From Hominiventricola filiformis (GTDB lineage Bacteria; Bacillota; Clostridia; Lachnospirales; Lachnospiraceae): a DNA stretch of 64,000 bases. Position 1 is the stretch's first letter. Every line of letters begins with the position of its first letter. Positions 5,897-14,742 of the stretch are shown here, in pieces. The stretch lies in assembly GCF_020686965.1 (NCBI RefSeq), contig NZ_JAJEPS010000012.1:1-64000 (forward strand), written 5' to 3'. The notes beneath the pieces are model-generated. The model saw only the letters and a program-made list of their open reading frames with translations, searched no databases and was not told the origin of the DNA. The position numbers and the translations under genes were made by a program.

Positions 5897-7958
5897 TCTC
5901 ATTCTTCGGAACAGTCGCCGCAGCCGAAAGGAAAACGGTCTGTTTTTCAGCTCCCTGGTGATTTCTATTGTTGCATTTTACATGATTCTTTCCATCTCCA
6001 CTCAAGATGTGATGCTCTTTTTGCAGAAAATGGAGAGTGACGCAGTTGACAAACTCCTGCTTCTGATTCCTGCGTTTTATGGGATGACCCTCGGTATTCT
6101 GTTCTTTTTGATCTATTTTGCCTGCAAGTATCAGTTCGAGCGCAGACGGCATGAGTTTGGTGTTTATCTAATGTTGGGGATGCGTAGAAGTAAACTGTTT
6201 GGTATGCTTCTGGCGGAAAATTTCCTGACCAGTATTCTTGCCATGCTCATAGGATTACCTGTGGCTGTGGTGCTTTCAGAAATTGTCAGTCTTGTCACCG
6301 CCAAGCTGGTAGGCATGGGGATCATCGGTCATCAGTTTTCTTTATCCTGGTTTGCGATTGAATGGACGCTGGCAGGATTTCTGGCAATTAAGCTGACGGC
6401 ACTTCTGATTTTGAGTGGACGAATCAGCCGCCAGGAGATCGGTACTTTGCTATCCCAGCCAACGAACCGCCCCAAAAAGCAAATGCCATCTGTTATCTAT
6501 GGACTGGCTGCTATATGCGGAAGTGTGATGTTGGCAGTGGCTTACTACATGGCGATTCAGGGAATTGCATGGACAAAGGTAAGTATGATGGGACTGACTT
6601 TGCTGTTGGGCATAGTTGGTACGATGCTGCTTTTCTATGGGATGCGTGCACTGATTGCTTTGATTGTTAAGAAAGGAAAAGGAAATAAGCAGCTTCATGT
6701 ATTTACCTTCCGGCAGATTCAGGAGAATGTCATTCATCAGTCAAACTCCATGGCCATCAGCTCCCTGCTGATTCTGGCGGCGCTGTGTTGTTTTGGTGCG
6801 GGCGTAGGAATTGCAGGAACGAATAACCTGTCTTCTGGCCATGTAATCGACTATACTTTTGAAGATCATACTGCAGAAGATTCATCGCAGGTTCTTCCGA
6901 ATATAAAGGCAGTCCTGAAAGAAAACAGTTTGGAAAATCAATTTTCAGAGCTTTTTGAAATGAGGGTTGGGCGTATTCGCACCACAGAAGATTATGATAA
7001 TGCCTACAGCATGGACGCTGTTATGGACTCTCTTCGGAGCCTGCCCCAGTCGGAAGACCGGGATGTCCTTCTGAACAATCTTGGTTATGCCACATACCCA
7101 TATTTGATTTGTTTATCGGACTATAATCGTTTGTTGGAATTGTCCGGCAATCCGGCTCTCCAATTAGGCGAAAAGGAGGCCGCTGTCTATATTGATACAG
7201 AGTTTACTACGGTAAGCCGTACCGCAATGCTGAACCAAGTATTGGCCGGGCATCCCAAGGTGGAACTGGATGGTAGTCCGATTCATCTTACAGGAGAGGT
7301 TCAGTCTGTGAATTTGGTCACGGACCGTTCTATAACCTTGTCCTTTGCATTGATTCTTCCGGATGAAGCATTCCTATATTATAGTCAGGGAATGTATGAT
7401 ACCTATGTCAATGCGGTGCTCAGTGAGCAAGCTCTGAATGGAAATAGCCTTATAACTGCATATTTGGATTTGAACGAGAAGCTGGACGAAACTGACATTG
7501 AATATGAAAGCTATCTTCAGAATATGGGTCGTCAGCTTTTCTACACCATAGCATCCAGTTATATTACCCTCTATCTTGCGATTGTTTTCCTGGTAGTTGC
7601 CAACACCATCGTGGGTGTTCAGTTCCTGATGAGTCAGCAGAAAACCGGGCGCAGATACCAGACTCTGATCCGCCTGGGAGCTACTTACGAAACCCTTTGC
7701 CAGTCTGCTGGAAAGCAAATTACCTGGTTTATGGGACTTCCTGTATTGGTTGCGGCTGTCAGCAGTTTGTTTGGAGTCAGGGCGTTATTTACAGGGATAC
7801 TCTCGTCCCGAACCCGTGGGACAGTGGCTGAAATGATGTTTGTATCTGCTGCTATGATTTTGCTGCTTTGCGTGATAGAATATATTTATATGAGAGTGGT
7901 CAAGCGCTCCAGTGATCGGTATTTGCTGACACTGATGCAGCCACAGAGAGAAGAATAA
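5886..7958 (+). CDS. bceB: BceB-like ABC transporter permease (FtsX family)
   Basis: This 690-residue permease has the BceB layout: a first TM helix, a group of three TM segments, more TM helices, a large extracellular domain (about residues 310-530) for peptide sensing, and a final three-TM FtsX block. It would work with BceA and pass antimicrobial-peptide flux information to the kinase at 8652. It overlaps the bceA fragment by 11 bases, showing one original operon. The frame is intact, but without bceA the transporter cannot be energised unless the prophage excises or another ATPase substitutes. Confidence 0.9.
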   Translation: MFSNLILRNSRRSRKENGLFFSSLVISIVAFYMILSISTQDVMLFLQKMESDAVDKLLLLIPAFYGMTLGILFFLIYFACKYQFERRRHEFGVYLMLGMRRSKLFGMLLAENFLTSILAMLIGLPVAVVLSEIVSLVTAKLVGMGIIGHQFSLSWFAIEWTLAGFLAIKLTALLILSGRISRQEIGTLLSQPTNRPKKQMPSVIYGLAAICGSVMLAVAYYMAIQGIAWTKVSMMGLTLLLGIVGTMLLFYGMRALIALIVKKGKGNKQLHVFTFRQIQENVIHQSNSMAISSLLILAALCCFGAGVGIAGTNNLSSGHVIDYTFEDHTAEDSSQVLPNIKAVLKENSLENQFSELFEMRVGRIRTTEDYDNAYSMDAVMDSLRSLPQSEDRDVLLNNLGYATYPYLICLSDYNRLLELSGNPALQLGEKEAAVYIDTEFTTVSRTAMLNQVLAGHPKVELDGSPIHLTGEVQSVNLVTDRSITLSFALILPDEAFLYYSQGMYDTYVNAVLSEQALNGNSLITAYLDLNEKLDETDIEYESYLQNMGRQLFYTIASSYITLYLAIVFLVVANTIVGVQFLMSQQKTGRRYQTLIRLGATYETLCQSAGKQITWFMGLPVLVAAVSSLFGVRALFTGILSSRTRGTVAEMMFVSAAMILLLCVIEYIYMRVVKRSSDRYLLTLMQPQREE

Positions 7959-7977
7959 TTTGGAAGGAGGTGCTGCC

Positions 7978-8655
7978 GTGAAAAGAATTGCTGTTGTGGA
8001 AGATGAAGTCTATATGCGGGAAGAACTCTGCAATATGCTTCAAAAGGACGGGTATCTTGCGGAGGCAATCACCGAGTTGGAAGATGCCGCTCGGCTCCTG
8101 GCAGCCCTCCGTCCTGACCTTGTGATCTTAGACCTGAATTTGCCGGAGATCAGTGGCTTTCAAATCTGCCAGGAACTAAAGAATAAAACCGCTATCCCCG
8201 TCCTGATACTGACTTCCAGAGATCAGGTAAAGGATGAACTGCAAGCGTTCCACTTGGGTGCTGATGAATATTTGACGAAGCCGTGCAGAAAAGATCGACT
8301 TCTTGCCAGGGTATCCAATATTCTCAAAAGGTATGAAGGCCGTACCAATCTCATAGAGGGACCAGATTTCCTGTTAGACCAGCAGACCTACACGCTTTAT
8401 ATTCATAATACCTCTGTCGTGCTTCCAAAAAATCAGGGAAAACTGTTGGTTGCTCTTTTGTCCGGCGGCGATGCTCTGGTCACGACGGAGCAACTTTGCA
8501 TAGCACTATGGGGAACCACGGAATACATAGACGAAAATGCCTTGCAGGTTAATCTGACCAGGCTGAAAAAGACGATGTCCGGTCTTGAGATGAAGCAGCG
8601 AATCGTTGCGGTTCGTGGGATGGGCTATCGTCTGGAAACGGGGGTGGCTCCATGA
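7978..8655 (+). CDS. bceR: BceR-like OmpR-family response regulator
   Basis: This 225-residue regulator has a receiver domain (acidic pocket VVEDE, phospho-acceptor Asp in VILDLNLPE, Thr/Ser in ILTSRD, Lys in LTKPC) and a C-terminal winged helix (GDALVTTEQLCIALWG, VNLTRLKKTM, RGMGYRLE). GTG 7978 is chosen because AAGGAGG (7964-7970) lies 7 bases upstream; a TTG at 7960 is possible. It should respond to the kinase that follows and activate bce-type transporter genes. Confidence 0.9.
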   Translation: MKRIAVVEDEVYMREELCNMLQKDGYLAEAITELEDAARLLAALRPDLVILDLNLPEISGFQICQELKNKTAIPVLILTSRDQVKDELQAFHLGADEYLTKPCRKDRLLARVSNILKRYEGRTNLIEGPDFLLDQQTYTLYIHNTSVVLPKNQGKLLVALLSGGDALVTTEQLCIALWGTTEYIDENALQVNLTRLKKTMSGLEMKQRIVAVRGMGYRLETGVAP

Positions 8656-9677
8656 AGCGGCTTTGGCGCATGATAGAACGGTACTACCCCTGGCTGCTGT
8701 TGCTGTTGGGCGTGGATTGCTTTTGTGCTATCATTCTTTGGATTTCTGACATTCAGGCATTTCAAACCTTGAGTGGGTTAGTAGTTCTGACAAGCCTCCT
8801 TTTGTTTTCAGCAATTCTGTTTGTACTAAACAAGCGGGAGACCACCCGCCGAGAGCTGTTCCGGGATTTCCTCAGTGATCCTACCATCTGCAACGAGGAA
8901 CGGCTGCTCAGTGCCATCAGCCGGGAAGAAGGAGAATCTATCCGGCTTCTGGCATCAGTTTTACAGGAACACAAAACTGAGAGTAACAGTATGGCAGATG
9001 CCCTACAGGACTATGAAGAATATGTGGAGGGCTGGGCACATGAAGCGAAAACGCCCCTATCGTTGTTGACCATGCTCCTGGATAATCGGAGCAACGAAAT
9101 GTCTCCTCCCCTGCAAGCAAAACTGGATTATGTCCGCAGTCAGCTTCAGGAGGATGTCACTCAGATGTTATACTATGCCCGGTTAAAGAGCAGTACAAAG
9201 GATTATCAGTTTAAGGATATCAATTTGAATGACTGCTTGGGGGAAGTTCTGGAGGACTATGCCCCACTTCTGGAAGAAAAGCAGTTTGTAATTATCAATA
9301 AACTGCAATCTGAAACAGTCTATACAGACCGTAGAGGGCTTCAGTTTATGTTGGGACAGATCGTGAGAAATGCCATAAAATATAGCAGCGATAGTCCCAT
9401 GCTAACAATCTCTATGATACATTCGGAGATCGCAGATGTCCTTTCAGTTGAGGATAATGGCATCGGTGTAAAAAAATATGATCTGCCGTATATTTTTCAA
9501 AAGGGCTTTACCGGGGATTCTACTGACAGCAGAAAGAAAGCTACCGGTATAGGGCTTTACCTGGTTAAGAAGATGGCTGACGATCTAAACCTTTGTCTGG
9601 AAGCTGCTTCCCCGTGGGAAAAGGGCTTTAAGATAGTCATCTTCTTTCCAAAATTGAAATCCAACGGAGGAAAATAA
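8652..9677 (+). CDS. bceS: BceS-like intramembrane-sensing histidine kinase
   Basis: This 341-residue kinase has two N-terminal TM helices with almost no extracellular loop (about residues 13-32 and 37-58), typical of BceS-type kinases that sense through the transporter. The H box is EGWAHEAKTPLSLL, the N box RNAIKYSSD, and G boxes are VEDNGIGV and GIGLYLVKKM. It overlaps bceR by 4 bases. With bceA interrupted, its signal input is expected to be lost (inference from the family mechanism). Confidence 0.9.
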   Translation: MKRLWRMIERYYPWLLLLLGVDCFCAIILWISDIQAFQTLSGLVVLTSLLLFSAILFVLNKRETTRRELFRDFLSDPTICNEERLLSAISREEGESIRLLASVLQEHKTESNSMADALQDYEEYVEGWAHEAKTPLSLLTMLLDNRSNEMSPPLQAKLDYVRSQLQEDVTQMLYYARLKSSTKDYQFKDINLNDCLGEVLEDYAPLLEEKQFVIINKLQSETVYTDRRGLQFMLGQIVRNAIKYSSDSPMLTISMIHSEIADVLSVEDNGIGVKKYDLPYIFQKGFTGDSTDSRKKATGIGLYLVKKMADDLNLCLEAASPWEKGFKIVIFFPKLKSNGGK

Positions 9678-9715
9678 TATAAGCAAAAAACGGGGCTGTA
9701 AAATAAGTCTCTGCT

Positions 9716-9759
9716 AAAGAAACGCTAGTTCCGACAAATGCTGGTTCTGGCGTTTCTTT
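9716..9759. terminator. Hairpin after bceS (terminator / IS end)
   Basis: AAAGAAACGC (9716-9725) pairs with GCGTTTCTTT (9750-9759), extended by CTAG/CTGG, and ends in a T-rich stretch. It can terminate the bce transcript and is probably also the terminal structure of the IS1182 remnant. Confidence 0.6.
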
Positions 9760-10018
9760 ACATTAATATATGTTTTTTGAAAATCGTCACTGTTTTATGT
9801 AAAAAGGGTACACTTAATAAGCTTGGATAGATTTCTTCTGTACGTCCATATTTTTTATATCTTACATGTTGTTTTCGTTTGAAAAGAAATTTACGTCCAT
9901 TAGGGCATATAGGATTTCCGTTCTCATCTCTTATATAGTTTACAGCACGATAAGGATTCGTGTGATGTTTTTTATCTGCCGTTTCTTTTTTGTACATGGT
10001 AAATATCATTAAATTTTT
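9758..10018 (-). pseudogene. IS1182-family transposase fragment
   Basis: The roughly 83 residues contain NYIRDENGNPICPNGRKF followed by KYGRTEEIYPS, which I recognise as the part of IS1182-type DDE transposases that precedes the cysteine-rich segment. Both the N-terminal catalytic part and the C-terminus are missing, and the last residues look frame-shifted. Confidence 0.6.
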
Positions 10019-10134
10019 CCATTAAAGGTACAAAGCATTCCATGCCTTGTCTTCCATAAAATCAATTCTACGTTAAAAACATACCGTCTAGACAGCTATT
10101 TTTTAAGCTATCATTTGAAAGACATATATAATAT

Positions 10135-10253
10135 ATAGGCTCAAATGGTGAAAGTGCCCATTTGGGCCTATTATTGTATGAATTCATACGTTACAACCAG
10201 AGCAAGATCCACCCGTGTAATACAGTATTGTCATTTTGACAATATTGTATTAC
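10135..10253. repeat. Two strong hairpins near the left end of the element
   Basis: Hairpin one: ATAGGCTCAAATGG (10135-10148) pairs with CCATTTGGGCCTAT (10158-10171). Hairpin two has 17-base arms with one wobble pair around a 3-base loop (10217-10233 with 10237-10253). Neither is followed by a proper T run. They could be recombinase or Rep binding structures, or folded leader RNA of the rep operon; nothing in the sequence decides between these. Confidence 0.5.
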
Positions 10254-10391
10254 TTACGAGTGGCAGACTTGATGGGGATTACGTCCCCATACCCACGTGA
10301 AAATATAATTGCTGGCAATTACATTTTAGCAGATATGCAGGCATATCTGAATAAGCGTCATAGACAACAAAATAAGGAAATTTTGATAAGG

Positions 10392-10422
10392 CATTCACCT
10401 GGAATAGGTGAGTGTTTTTTTG
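10392..10422 (+). terminator. Terminator/attenuator in the rep leader
   Basis: CATTCACCT (10392-10400) pairs with AGGTGAGTG (10406-10414) and is followed by seven Ts. No convincing gene lies directly upstream, so it probably ends a short leader transcript that begins near 10200; attenuation of the rep operon is possible. Confidence 0.6.
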
Positions 10423-10423
10423 T

Positions 10424-10656
10424 TTTCAAATATTCAATTAATCAAAAAAATTAAAAAAATTTCATTAGGGGGCTGTAAAAATGCCTCTCAGCGTTTCGTT
10501 TTATGTAAGGGTATTTTGGACAGGAAAAATTTAAAAAATTTTTATCAAGAACCTGTATTTATGCCCTTCATCTTTTGAATATGTGTAAGGACATTTTTGA
10601 GCCGGTATAAAAATGATTTTTACAACAATTAGAAACAGAAACGAGGCGAGAAAAGA
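10424..10656 (+). other. Gene-free leader upstream of the first rep gene
   Basis: An AT-rich stretch without a gene. Two loosely related segments (near 10503-10520 and 10582-10600, sharing TGTAAGG followed by a T-rich run) may be promoter or Rep-binding repeats. The ribosome site of the rep gene is GAGGCGAG at about 10643-10650. Confidence 0.3.
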
Positions 10657-11184
10657 ATGAAATATGAATACATGAAGGAGTCAGAGCAGATGCTTCAGTA
10701 CTTCCAGTTTCCGAAGTTTTTGCTCAAACTGCGCATTTCCCAAACTGCAAAATTTCTTTATATGATTTTGTATGACCGGGCACGGATATCGAGAAAGAAT
10801 AGCTGGATAGACAAGTATGGAAATGTTTATCTGATTTTTCCGATAGAGGAATTGTCTGCTCAAATCGGCAAATGTAAATCTTCTGTAAAAACAGCATTGA
10901 AGGAATTAGATGATGTGGGACTATTGGTTCGCAGATCTGGTGGTTTTTCAAAACCCAATCATTTATATGTAAAAATTCCATCTGATGAGATTGGTTTACA
11001 GCTGGTTGAGAATAAGGCGGTTGAAAAGATGGTTGCAACAGAGTCGGAAAAGCAACCTTCATCTGGTCGTAAAAATGGCTGTGCAGGAGTCGGAAATGTG
11101 GCACCTAGTAAAGTAACTGAGAAATATAAAAGAAATAAATATCATGAAGTAAATTATTGCTATGGGGAAGGAGAGAGTTTGTGA
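10657..11184 (+). CDS. Replication initiator, RepA N-terminal type (copy 1)
   Basis: This 175-residue protein has the RepA_N-like winged-helix core (FQFPKFLLKLRISQTAKFLY, NSWIDKYGNVYLIFPIEEL, KSSVKTALKELDDVGLL). Such proteins open the replication origin of plasmids and of the replicating circular forms of integrative elements. It is short, lacking the C-terminal domain of the copy at 13048. The stop overlaps the ATG of the next gene (TGATG), giving a rep/dnaC pair also seen at 13048-14660. Confidence 0.75.
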   Translation: MKYEYMKESEQMLQYFQFPKFLLKLRISQTAKFLYMILYDRARISRKNSWIDKYGNVYLIFPIEELSAQIGKCKSSVKTALKELDDVGLLVRRSGGFSKPNHLYVKIPSDEIGLQLVENKAVEKMVATESEKQPSSGRKNGCAGVGNVAPSKVTEKYKRNKYHEVNYCYGEGESL

Positions 11185-12110
11185 TGAGAGAAGAAGATAC
11201 TGTATGTGTAGGCAGTGATGGTTTGCAATACTGTAAAGTCTGTGGGGAAGCGAAAGAAGCATTTTTTCCTGAGGGTGGATTTATGGGGATGAAGAAACAT
11301 TCCAGGCAATGTGCCTGTGACAGAAAAGCGTATGAAGAAGAACAAAAATATTTTAAAGACAAAGAGCACCGGGAATTAGTCAGCAGAAATACGAGCATCT
11401 GTTTTGACGAGAGCAGAATGGAAGAGTGGACATTTGAGAATGCAGATATGTCAGATACGGTAATGCATAGAGCAAAAAAATATGTTGATAACTGGGAGGA
11501 AATGAAAAGAAATCATATAGGCTGTTTGTTCTGGGGACCGGTTGGTACCGGGAAAAGTTTTATTGCGGGGTGCATTGCCAATGAACTTCTTAAGCAAGAA
11601 GTAATGGTAAAGATGACAAATTTCAATACCATTATTGATGATATATTTCCACTGGCAGACAAAACGGAATATATCAATGCATTGGCGTCTTATCAGCTTT
11701 TGATTATTGATGATCTTGGAGTGGAACGAAATTCAGAATATGCGTTAGGAATTATTTTTAGCGTCATAGATCGAAGAATCCGTTCAGGACGACCTTTGAT
11801 CATTACGACCAATCTTCCGCTGAAAGAAATAAAAAACGAGACCATGTTAGATAAAAGACGTATGAGTAATCACAATATGGTACCTTCCATGAAGCAGGCA
11901 AAGGAATTGAAGCAGATTTCAAAAGAGCGGATGTTGACGTATTCAGAAATTGACCAGATTTGCATGAATGAAAGTACTGAAAAAGTTCAGGTGCAGATTC
12001 CGGCGAAGAAATTGAAACAATATTTTCCAGATACATATACAAAGACTCAGATGGAAGAAATTATATTTATGCTTCTGGCATCGTGGGCAGAAAGAGAGGG
12101 TAAAGAATGA
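11184..12110 (+). CDS. DnaC-like helicase loader ATPase (copy 1)
   Basis: This 308-residue AAA+ protein starts with a cysteine-containing region (CKVCGEAKEAFF, CACDRK) that may bind zinc, followed by Walker A (GPVGTGKSF), Walker B (LLIIDDLGVERNSE) and sensor I (PLIITTNLPL), as in DnaC/IstB-type loaders. It should deliver the replicative helicase to the origin opened by Rep. Compared with the copy at 13866 it has a C-terminal extension of about 70 residues. It is translationally coupled on both sides. Confidence 0.8.
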   Translation: MREEDTVCVGSDGLQYCKVCGEAKEAFFPEGGFMGMKKHSRQCACDRKAYEEEQKYFKDKEHRELVSRNTSICFDESRMEEWTFENADMSDTVMHRAKKYVDNWEEMKRNHIGCLFWGPVGTGKSFIAGCIANELLKQEVMVKMTNFNTIIDDIFPLADKTEYINALASYQLLIIDDLGVERNSEYALGIIFSVIDRRIRSGRPLIITTNLPLKEIKNETMLDKRRMSNHNMVPSMKQAKELKQISKERMLTYSEIDQICMNESTEKVQVQIPAKKLKQYFPDTYTKTQMEEIIFMLLASWAEREGKE

Positions 12111-12163
12111 GCAATGAAGATATGGCAAGTGCTGTACAAACAGAAGGAGGAAACAATCAATGA
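12107..12163 (+). CDS. 18-codon coupling ORF between dnaC-like and rep genes
   Basis: ATG 12107 overlaps the stop of the upstream gene (ATGA), and TGA 12161-12163 overlaps the ATG of the downstream rep gene (ATGA). The product is MSNEDMASAVQTEGGNNQ. An internal AAGGAGGA serves the next gene. The double overlap suggests a translation-coupling leader rather than a functional peptide. Confidence 0.45.
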   Translation: MSNEDMASAVQTEGGNNQ

Positions 12164-13038
12164 GTAAGATGGAGTATATGCCGGTAGATTGTCTGCAGGT
12201 GCCGAAGGTGCTGTTCCAGATGGAAAAATACAAAAATCTGTCAAATACAGCAAAGATTTTATACAGCTTATTTCTGGATCGTTTGAAATTTGCGGTGCAG
12301 AATGGTTGGGTAGATGGTAAGGGGGATTTGTATGTAATTTATCCAAAAAGTGAAATGAAGAAAGACCTGAATACAACCAGATATGGGGTAGATCAGGCAG
12401 TACAGGAACTGGTGGAGGTTGGAAATCTGGTGCGTATCATTCCGAACAATGGAAAAGCAAACCACTTTTATATCAACGATATTTATGAAAATGAGATGGA
12501 GGAAGAATCAATGATGACATTAGACAGCATTATGGCAAATATGCCGATGGAAGAAAGAGAAATCATTATGGACAAAATGGTGAAAGCATCCAGAGATATT
12601 CTGGAAACAATTGCAGATATGGGATATCTGGATGAATATGGGACACCACTGACTTCAATGGAAGAAAGAAATTATCGAGATGAGCTGGGACAGCTTGATG
12701 TTGATCAGATTTCCTGTGATGGCTATGAATTTGGCATGGATCTGGCGTTTGGAATTCTTGAAGAGAATGAGGAAAATGCTGATAGAGTACTGGATATTCA
12801 GAAATATGTGAACAGGCAGAATAAAAAGTGTTCAAAAAAGAAATTTATGAAAGTTTTGGAGACTCTGGTACACGCAATAGGAAATGATGAAGGATTTATT
12901 GCCGATATGTATGCGTGTGATAAAGAGGCTAGGAAAATCTATTTGGAAGAGGCGATGAATGCATTCAATTATGTGCTTGATGAATTATGTCATGGTACAG
13001 GTAGTGCGGCAAATTGTGATTTCGATGTAGAAGAGTAG
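12160..13038 (+). CDS. Replication initiator-like protein (copy 2)
   Basis: This 292-residue protein has the same winged-helix core as its neighbours (LQVPKVLFQMEKYKNLSNTA, NGWVDGKGDLYVIYPKSEM, GVDQAVQELVEVGNLV), followed by a long acidic C-terminal region unlike the other copies. It may be a divergent initiator or a regulator of replication. It is coupled to the 18-codon ORF and followed by the third rep gene after 9 bases. Confidence 0.65.
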   Translation: MSKMEYMPVDCLQVPKVLFQMEKYKNLSNTAKILYSLFLDRLKFAVQNGWVDGKGDLYVIYPKSEMKKDLNTTRYGVDQAVQELVEVGNLVRIIPNNGKANHFYINDIYENEMEEESMMTLDSIMANMPMEEREIIMDKMVKASRDILETIADMGYLDEYGTPLTSMEERNYRDELGQLDVDQISCDGYEFGMDLAFGILEENEENADRVLDIQKYVNRQNKKCSKKKFMKVLETLVHAIGNDEGFIADMYACDKEARKIYLEEAMNAFNYVLDELCHGTGSAANCDFDVEE

Positions 13039-13047
13039 GAAAATATT

Positions 13048-13866
13048 ATGGCAGATTTTGAATATTTCAGAGCAGAAGAATCTGACCAGTTTTCTTTTTT
13101 TCGGATACCAAAAGCTCTGTTCACAGAAAAAGAGTTTGCAAGCCTGTCCACAGACGCAAAGCTCCTTTACGGAATTCTGCTTGATCGAATCAGCCTATCC
13201 AAGAAAAATGGTTGGATTGACGGTGATGGTTATGTCTATATTATTTACACGATCGCAGAATTGCAGGAGCTGTTGCGAATGTCGCATACGACAGTGACAA
13301 AGCTTCTTTATGAGCTTGACAGTGTGCATGGGATTGGATTGATCGAACGGTATCGGCAGGGGAATAATCGTCCTTCTGTCATATATGTGAAAAATTTTGT
13401 GAAACGGATCAGAGGAAAGCCAGTAAGATACGTTGCTTCTGGAACGCCAGAAACTGGAAATCCAGACTGCAAAGAATTGGAAATCCGGATTGCAAGAAAC
13501 TGGAAGTCCGGAACGCAAAAAAATAGAAGTCCGGACTGCAAGAATCTGGATGGAAGTAATACTAAGATAAATAAGACTGAAAAGAATCATACTGATAAGA
13601 GTAAGGGCAATACTTCCGCTTTGGAAGAAAAATTCAGTCTGTATGGGAGATTTAAAAATGTTGTTCTGTCGGAAGCTGAACTGCGGGAGTTGATGATGCT
13701 TTTTCCATGGGATTACCAGAAACGAATTGATCATCTTTCTGTTTATATGAAATCCAGTGGAAAAGAATATCAGAACCATTTTGCAACAATCTGTCTTTGG
13801 GCAGAACGGGATGGAGCCAGGGCAGGAATGGATAAATATGAATTTCAGGAAGGAGAAAGCCTGTGA
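13048..13866 (+). CDS. Replication initiator, RepA N-terminal type (copy 3)
   Basis: This 272-residue protein has an N-terminal winged-helix domain (FFRIPKALFTEKEFASLSTD, KNGWIDGDGYVYIIYTIAEL, TTVTKLLYELDSV), a repetitive central part encoded by four 23-base tandem repeats (13456-13547), and a C-terminal domain (LREL..FPWDYQKRIDHLS) typical of longer rep proteins in clostridial elements. In RepA_N plasmids the origin lies inside the rep gene as iterons, and the repeats fit that. Its stop overlaps the ATG of the next gene (TGATG). Confidence 0.8.
   Translation: MADFEYFRAEESDQFSFFRIPKALFTEKEFASLSTDAKLLYGILLDRISLSKKNGWIDGDGYVYIIYTIAELQELLRMSHTTVTKLLYELDSVHGIGLIERYRQGNNRPSVIYVKNFVKRIRGKPVRYVASGTPETGNPDCKELEIRIARNWKSGTQKNRSPDCKNLDGSNTKINKTEKNHTDKSKGNTSALEEKFSLYGRFKNVVLSEAELRELMMLFPWDYQKRIDHLSVYMKSSGKEYQNHFATICLWAERDGARAGMDKYEFQEGESL
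13456..13547 (+). repeat. Four 23-base tandem repeats in the rep gene, candidate origin
   Basis: Units at 13456-13478, 13479-13501, 13502-13524 and 13525-13547 share the pattern GGAARTCCRGAYTGCAARAA. A degenerate partial unit precedes them at 13441-13455. Because 23 is not a multiple of 3, each unit is read in a different frame, so the conservation is more likely for DNA binding than for protein. By analogy with RepA_N replicons these are candidate iterons. Confidence 0.65.
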
Positions 13867-14660
13867 TGGAAAATAAAGTAACAGCAGATTATCTGGACAA
13901 AGAGGGATGTCTTCATTGTGGCATCTGTGGAAAAAGAAAACAGATGAAAGTCAGTCTGATGGGATTTGAGCATGTAGTGTCCTGTTTGTGCGAATGCGAG
14001 GTGAAAGCCAGACAGGAACTGGATGAGAAGATGCAGCGGGAAGAAGCACAGCGGCTGCTTTATCAGAGAAAATCCGTCGGACTTCGGGAAAGAAGATTCT
14101 GGGAATGGAAATTTGAAAATGACAATGGAAGCAACCAGAAGACACTAATTGCCAGGCAGTATGTAGAAAACTGGACAGATATGAAGAGAAAAAATGTAGG
14201 ATTGCTTTTGATGGGACCAGTTGGAACTGGGAAAAGTTTCTTTGCAGGCTGTATTGCAAATGCACTTTTGGAACAGGGAGAACGTGTCATGATGACGAAT
14301 TTTTCCAGGATTTTAAATGAAATGACCAGCTATCAGGCAGATAAGAACCAGATTATACAAAATCTTGTGGATTATCCGCTGCTGATTATTGATGATTTAG
14401 GAATAGAACGAAATTCTGAGTTTGCTTTGGAGCAGGTCTATAATGTGATAGACAGCCGCTATTGTAAAATGCTTCCGCTGATCATAACAACGAATCTGGG
14501 ACTGAATGAAATGAAATCCACAGATTTGGATACTGCCCATCAGCGTATTTACAGTAGAATACTTGAAATGTGTGTTCCCATCTATTGTGGTGGAGAAGAT
14601 AAGAGAAAAGAAGAAGGGACAGAAAAACTCGTACAGGTGCAGAACCTGATTACCGGTTAA
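13866..14660 (+). CDS. DnaC-like helicase loader ATPase (copy 2)
   Basis: This 264-residue AAA+ protein has an N-terminal Cys cluster (CLHCGICGKRKQ, CLCECE), Walker A (GPVGTGKSF), Walker B (LLIIDDLGIERNSE) and an Arg-containing C-terminus. It is clearly related to the protein at 11184, implying duplication of a rep/dnaC cassette. ATG 13866 overlaps the stop of the rep gene. Confidence 0.8.
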   Translation: MENKVTADYLDKEGCLHCGICGKRKQMKVSLMGFEHVVSCLCECEVKARQELDEKMQREEAQRLLYQRKSVGLRERRFWEWKFENDNGSNQKTLIARQYVENWTDMKRKNVGLLLMGPVGTGKSFFAGCIANALLEQGERVMMTNFSRILNEMTSYQADKNQIIQNLVDYPLLIIDDLGIERNSEFALEQVYNVIDSRYCKMLPLIITTNLGLNEMKSTDLDTAHQRIYSRILEMCVPIYCGGEDKRKEEGTEKLVQVQNLITG

Positions 14661-14692
14661 TTTGTCTTTTTTTATTAAAGGGGGTGATTGCC

Positions 14693-14719
14693 ATGATTAC
14701 AGATCTGGACAGCAGTTGA
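14693..14719 (+). CDS. Possible 8-codon leader ORF before pcfB
   Basis: ATG 14693 has AAAGGGGGTG just upstream and opens an 8-codon frame (MITDLDSS). It may be a leader that sets translation of pcfB, or chance. No other feature lies in the 82 bases between the dnaC-like gene and pcfB. Confidence 0.25.
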   Translation: MITDLDSS

Positions 14720-14742
14720 ATCGCTGAAAGGAGGGAAAAGTC

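Larger units (their letters stand above)
9680..10020 (-). mobile_element. IS1182-type insertion sequence remnant
   Basis: The stretch GGGGCTGTAAAATAAG at about 9692-9707 resembles the end of IS1182-family elements, and the minus strand from about 10018 to 9758 encodes a C-terminal transposase piece. The rest of the element is missing. It lies between the bce operon and the left part of the large mobile element, so it may mark a deletion at that boundary. Confidence 0.5.

Noticed and set aside
10236..10454. 72-codon plus-strand ORF in the left leader
   Set aside because: It has no ribosome site, crosses a hairpin and a terminator, and its composition is not protein-like.
13441..13547. Short tandem repeats as a CRISPR array
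   Set aside because: The units are directly adjacent with no spacers, degenerate, and lie inside a rep coding frame; no cas gene is in the window.
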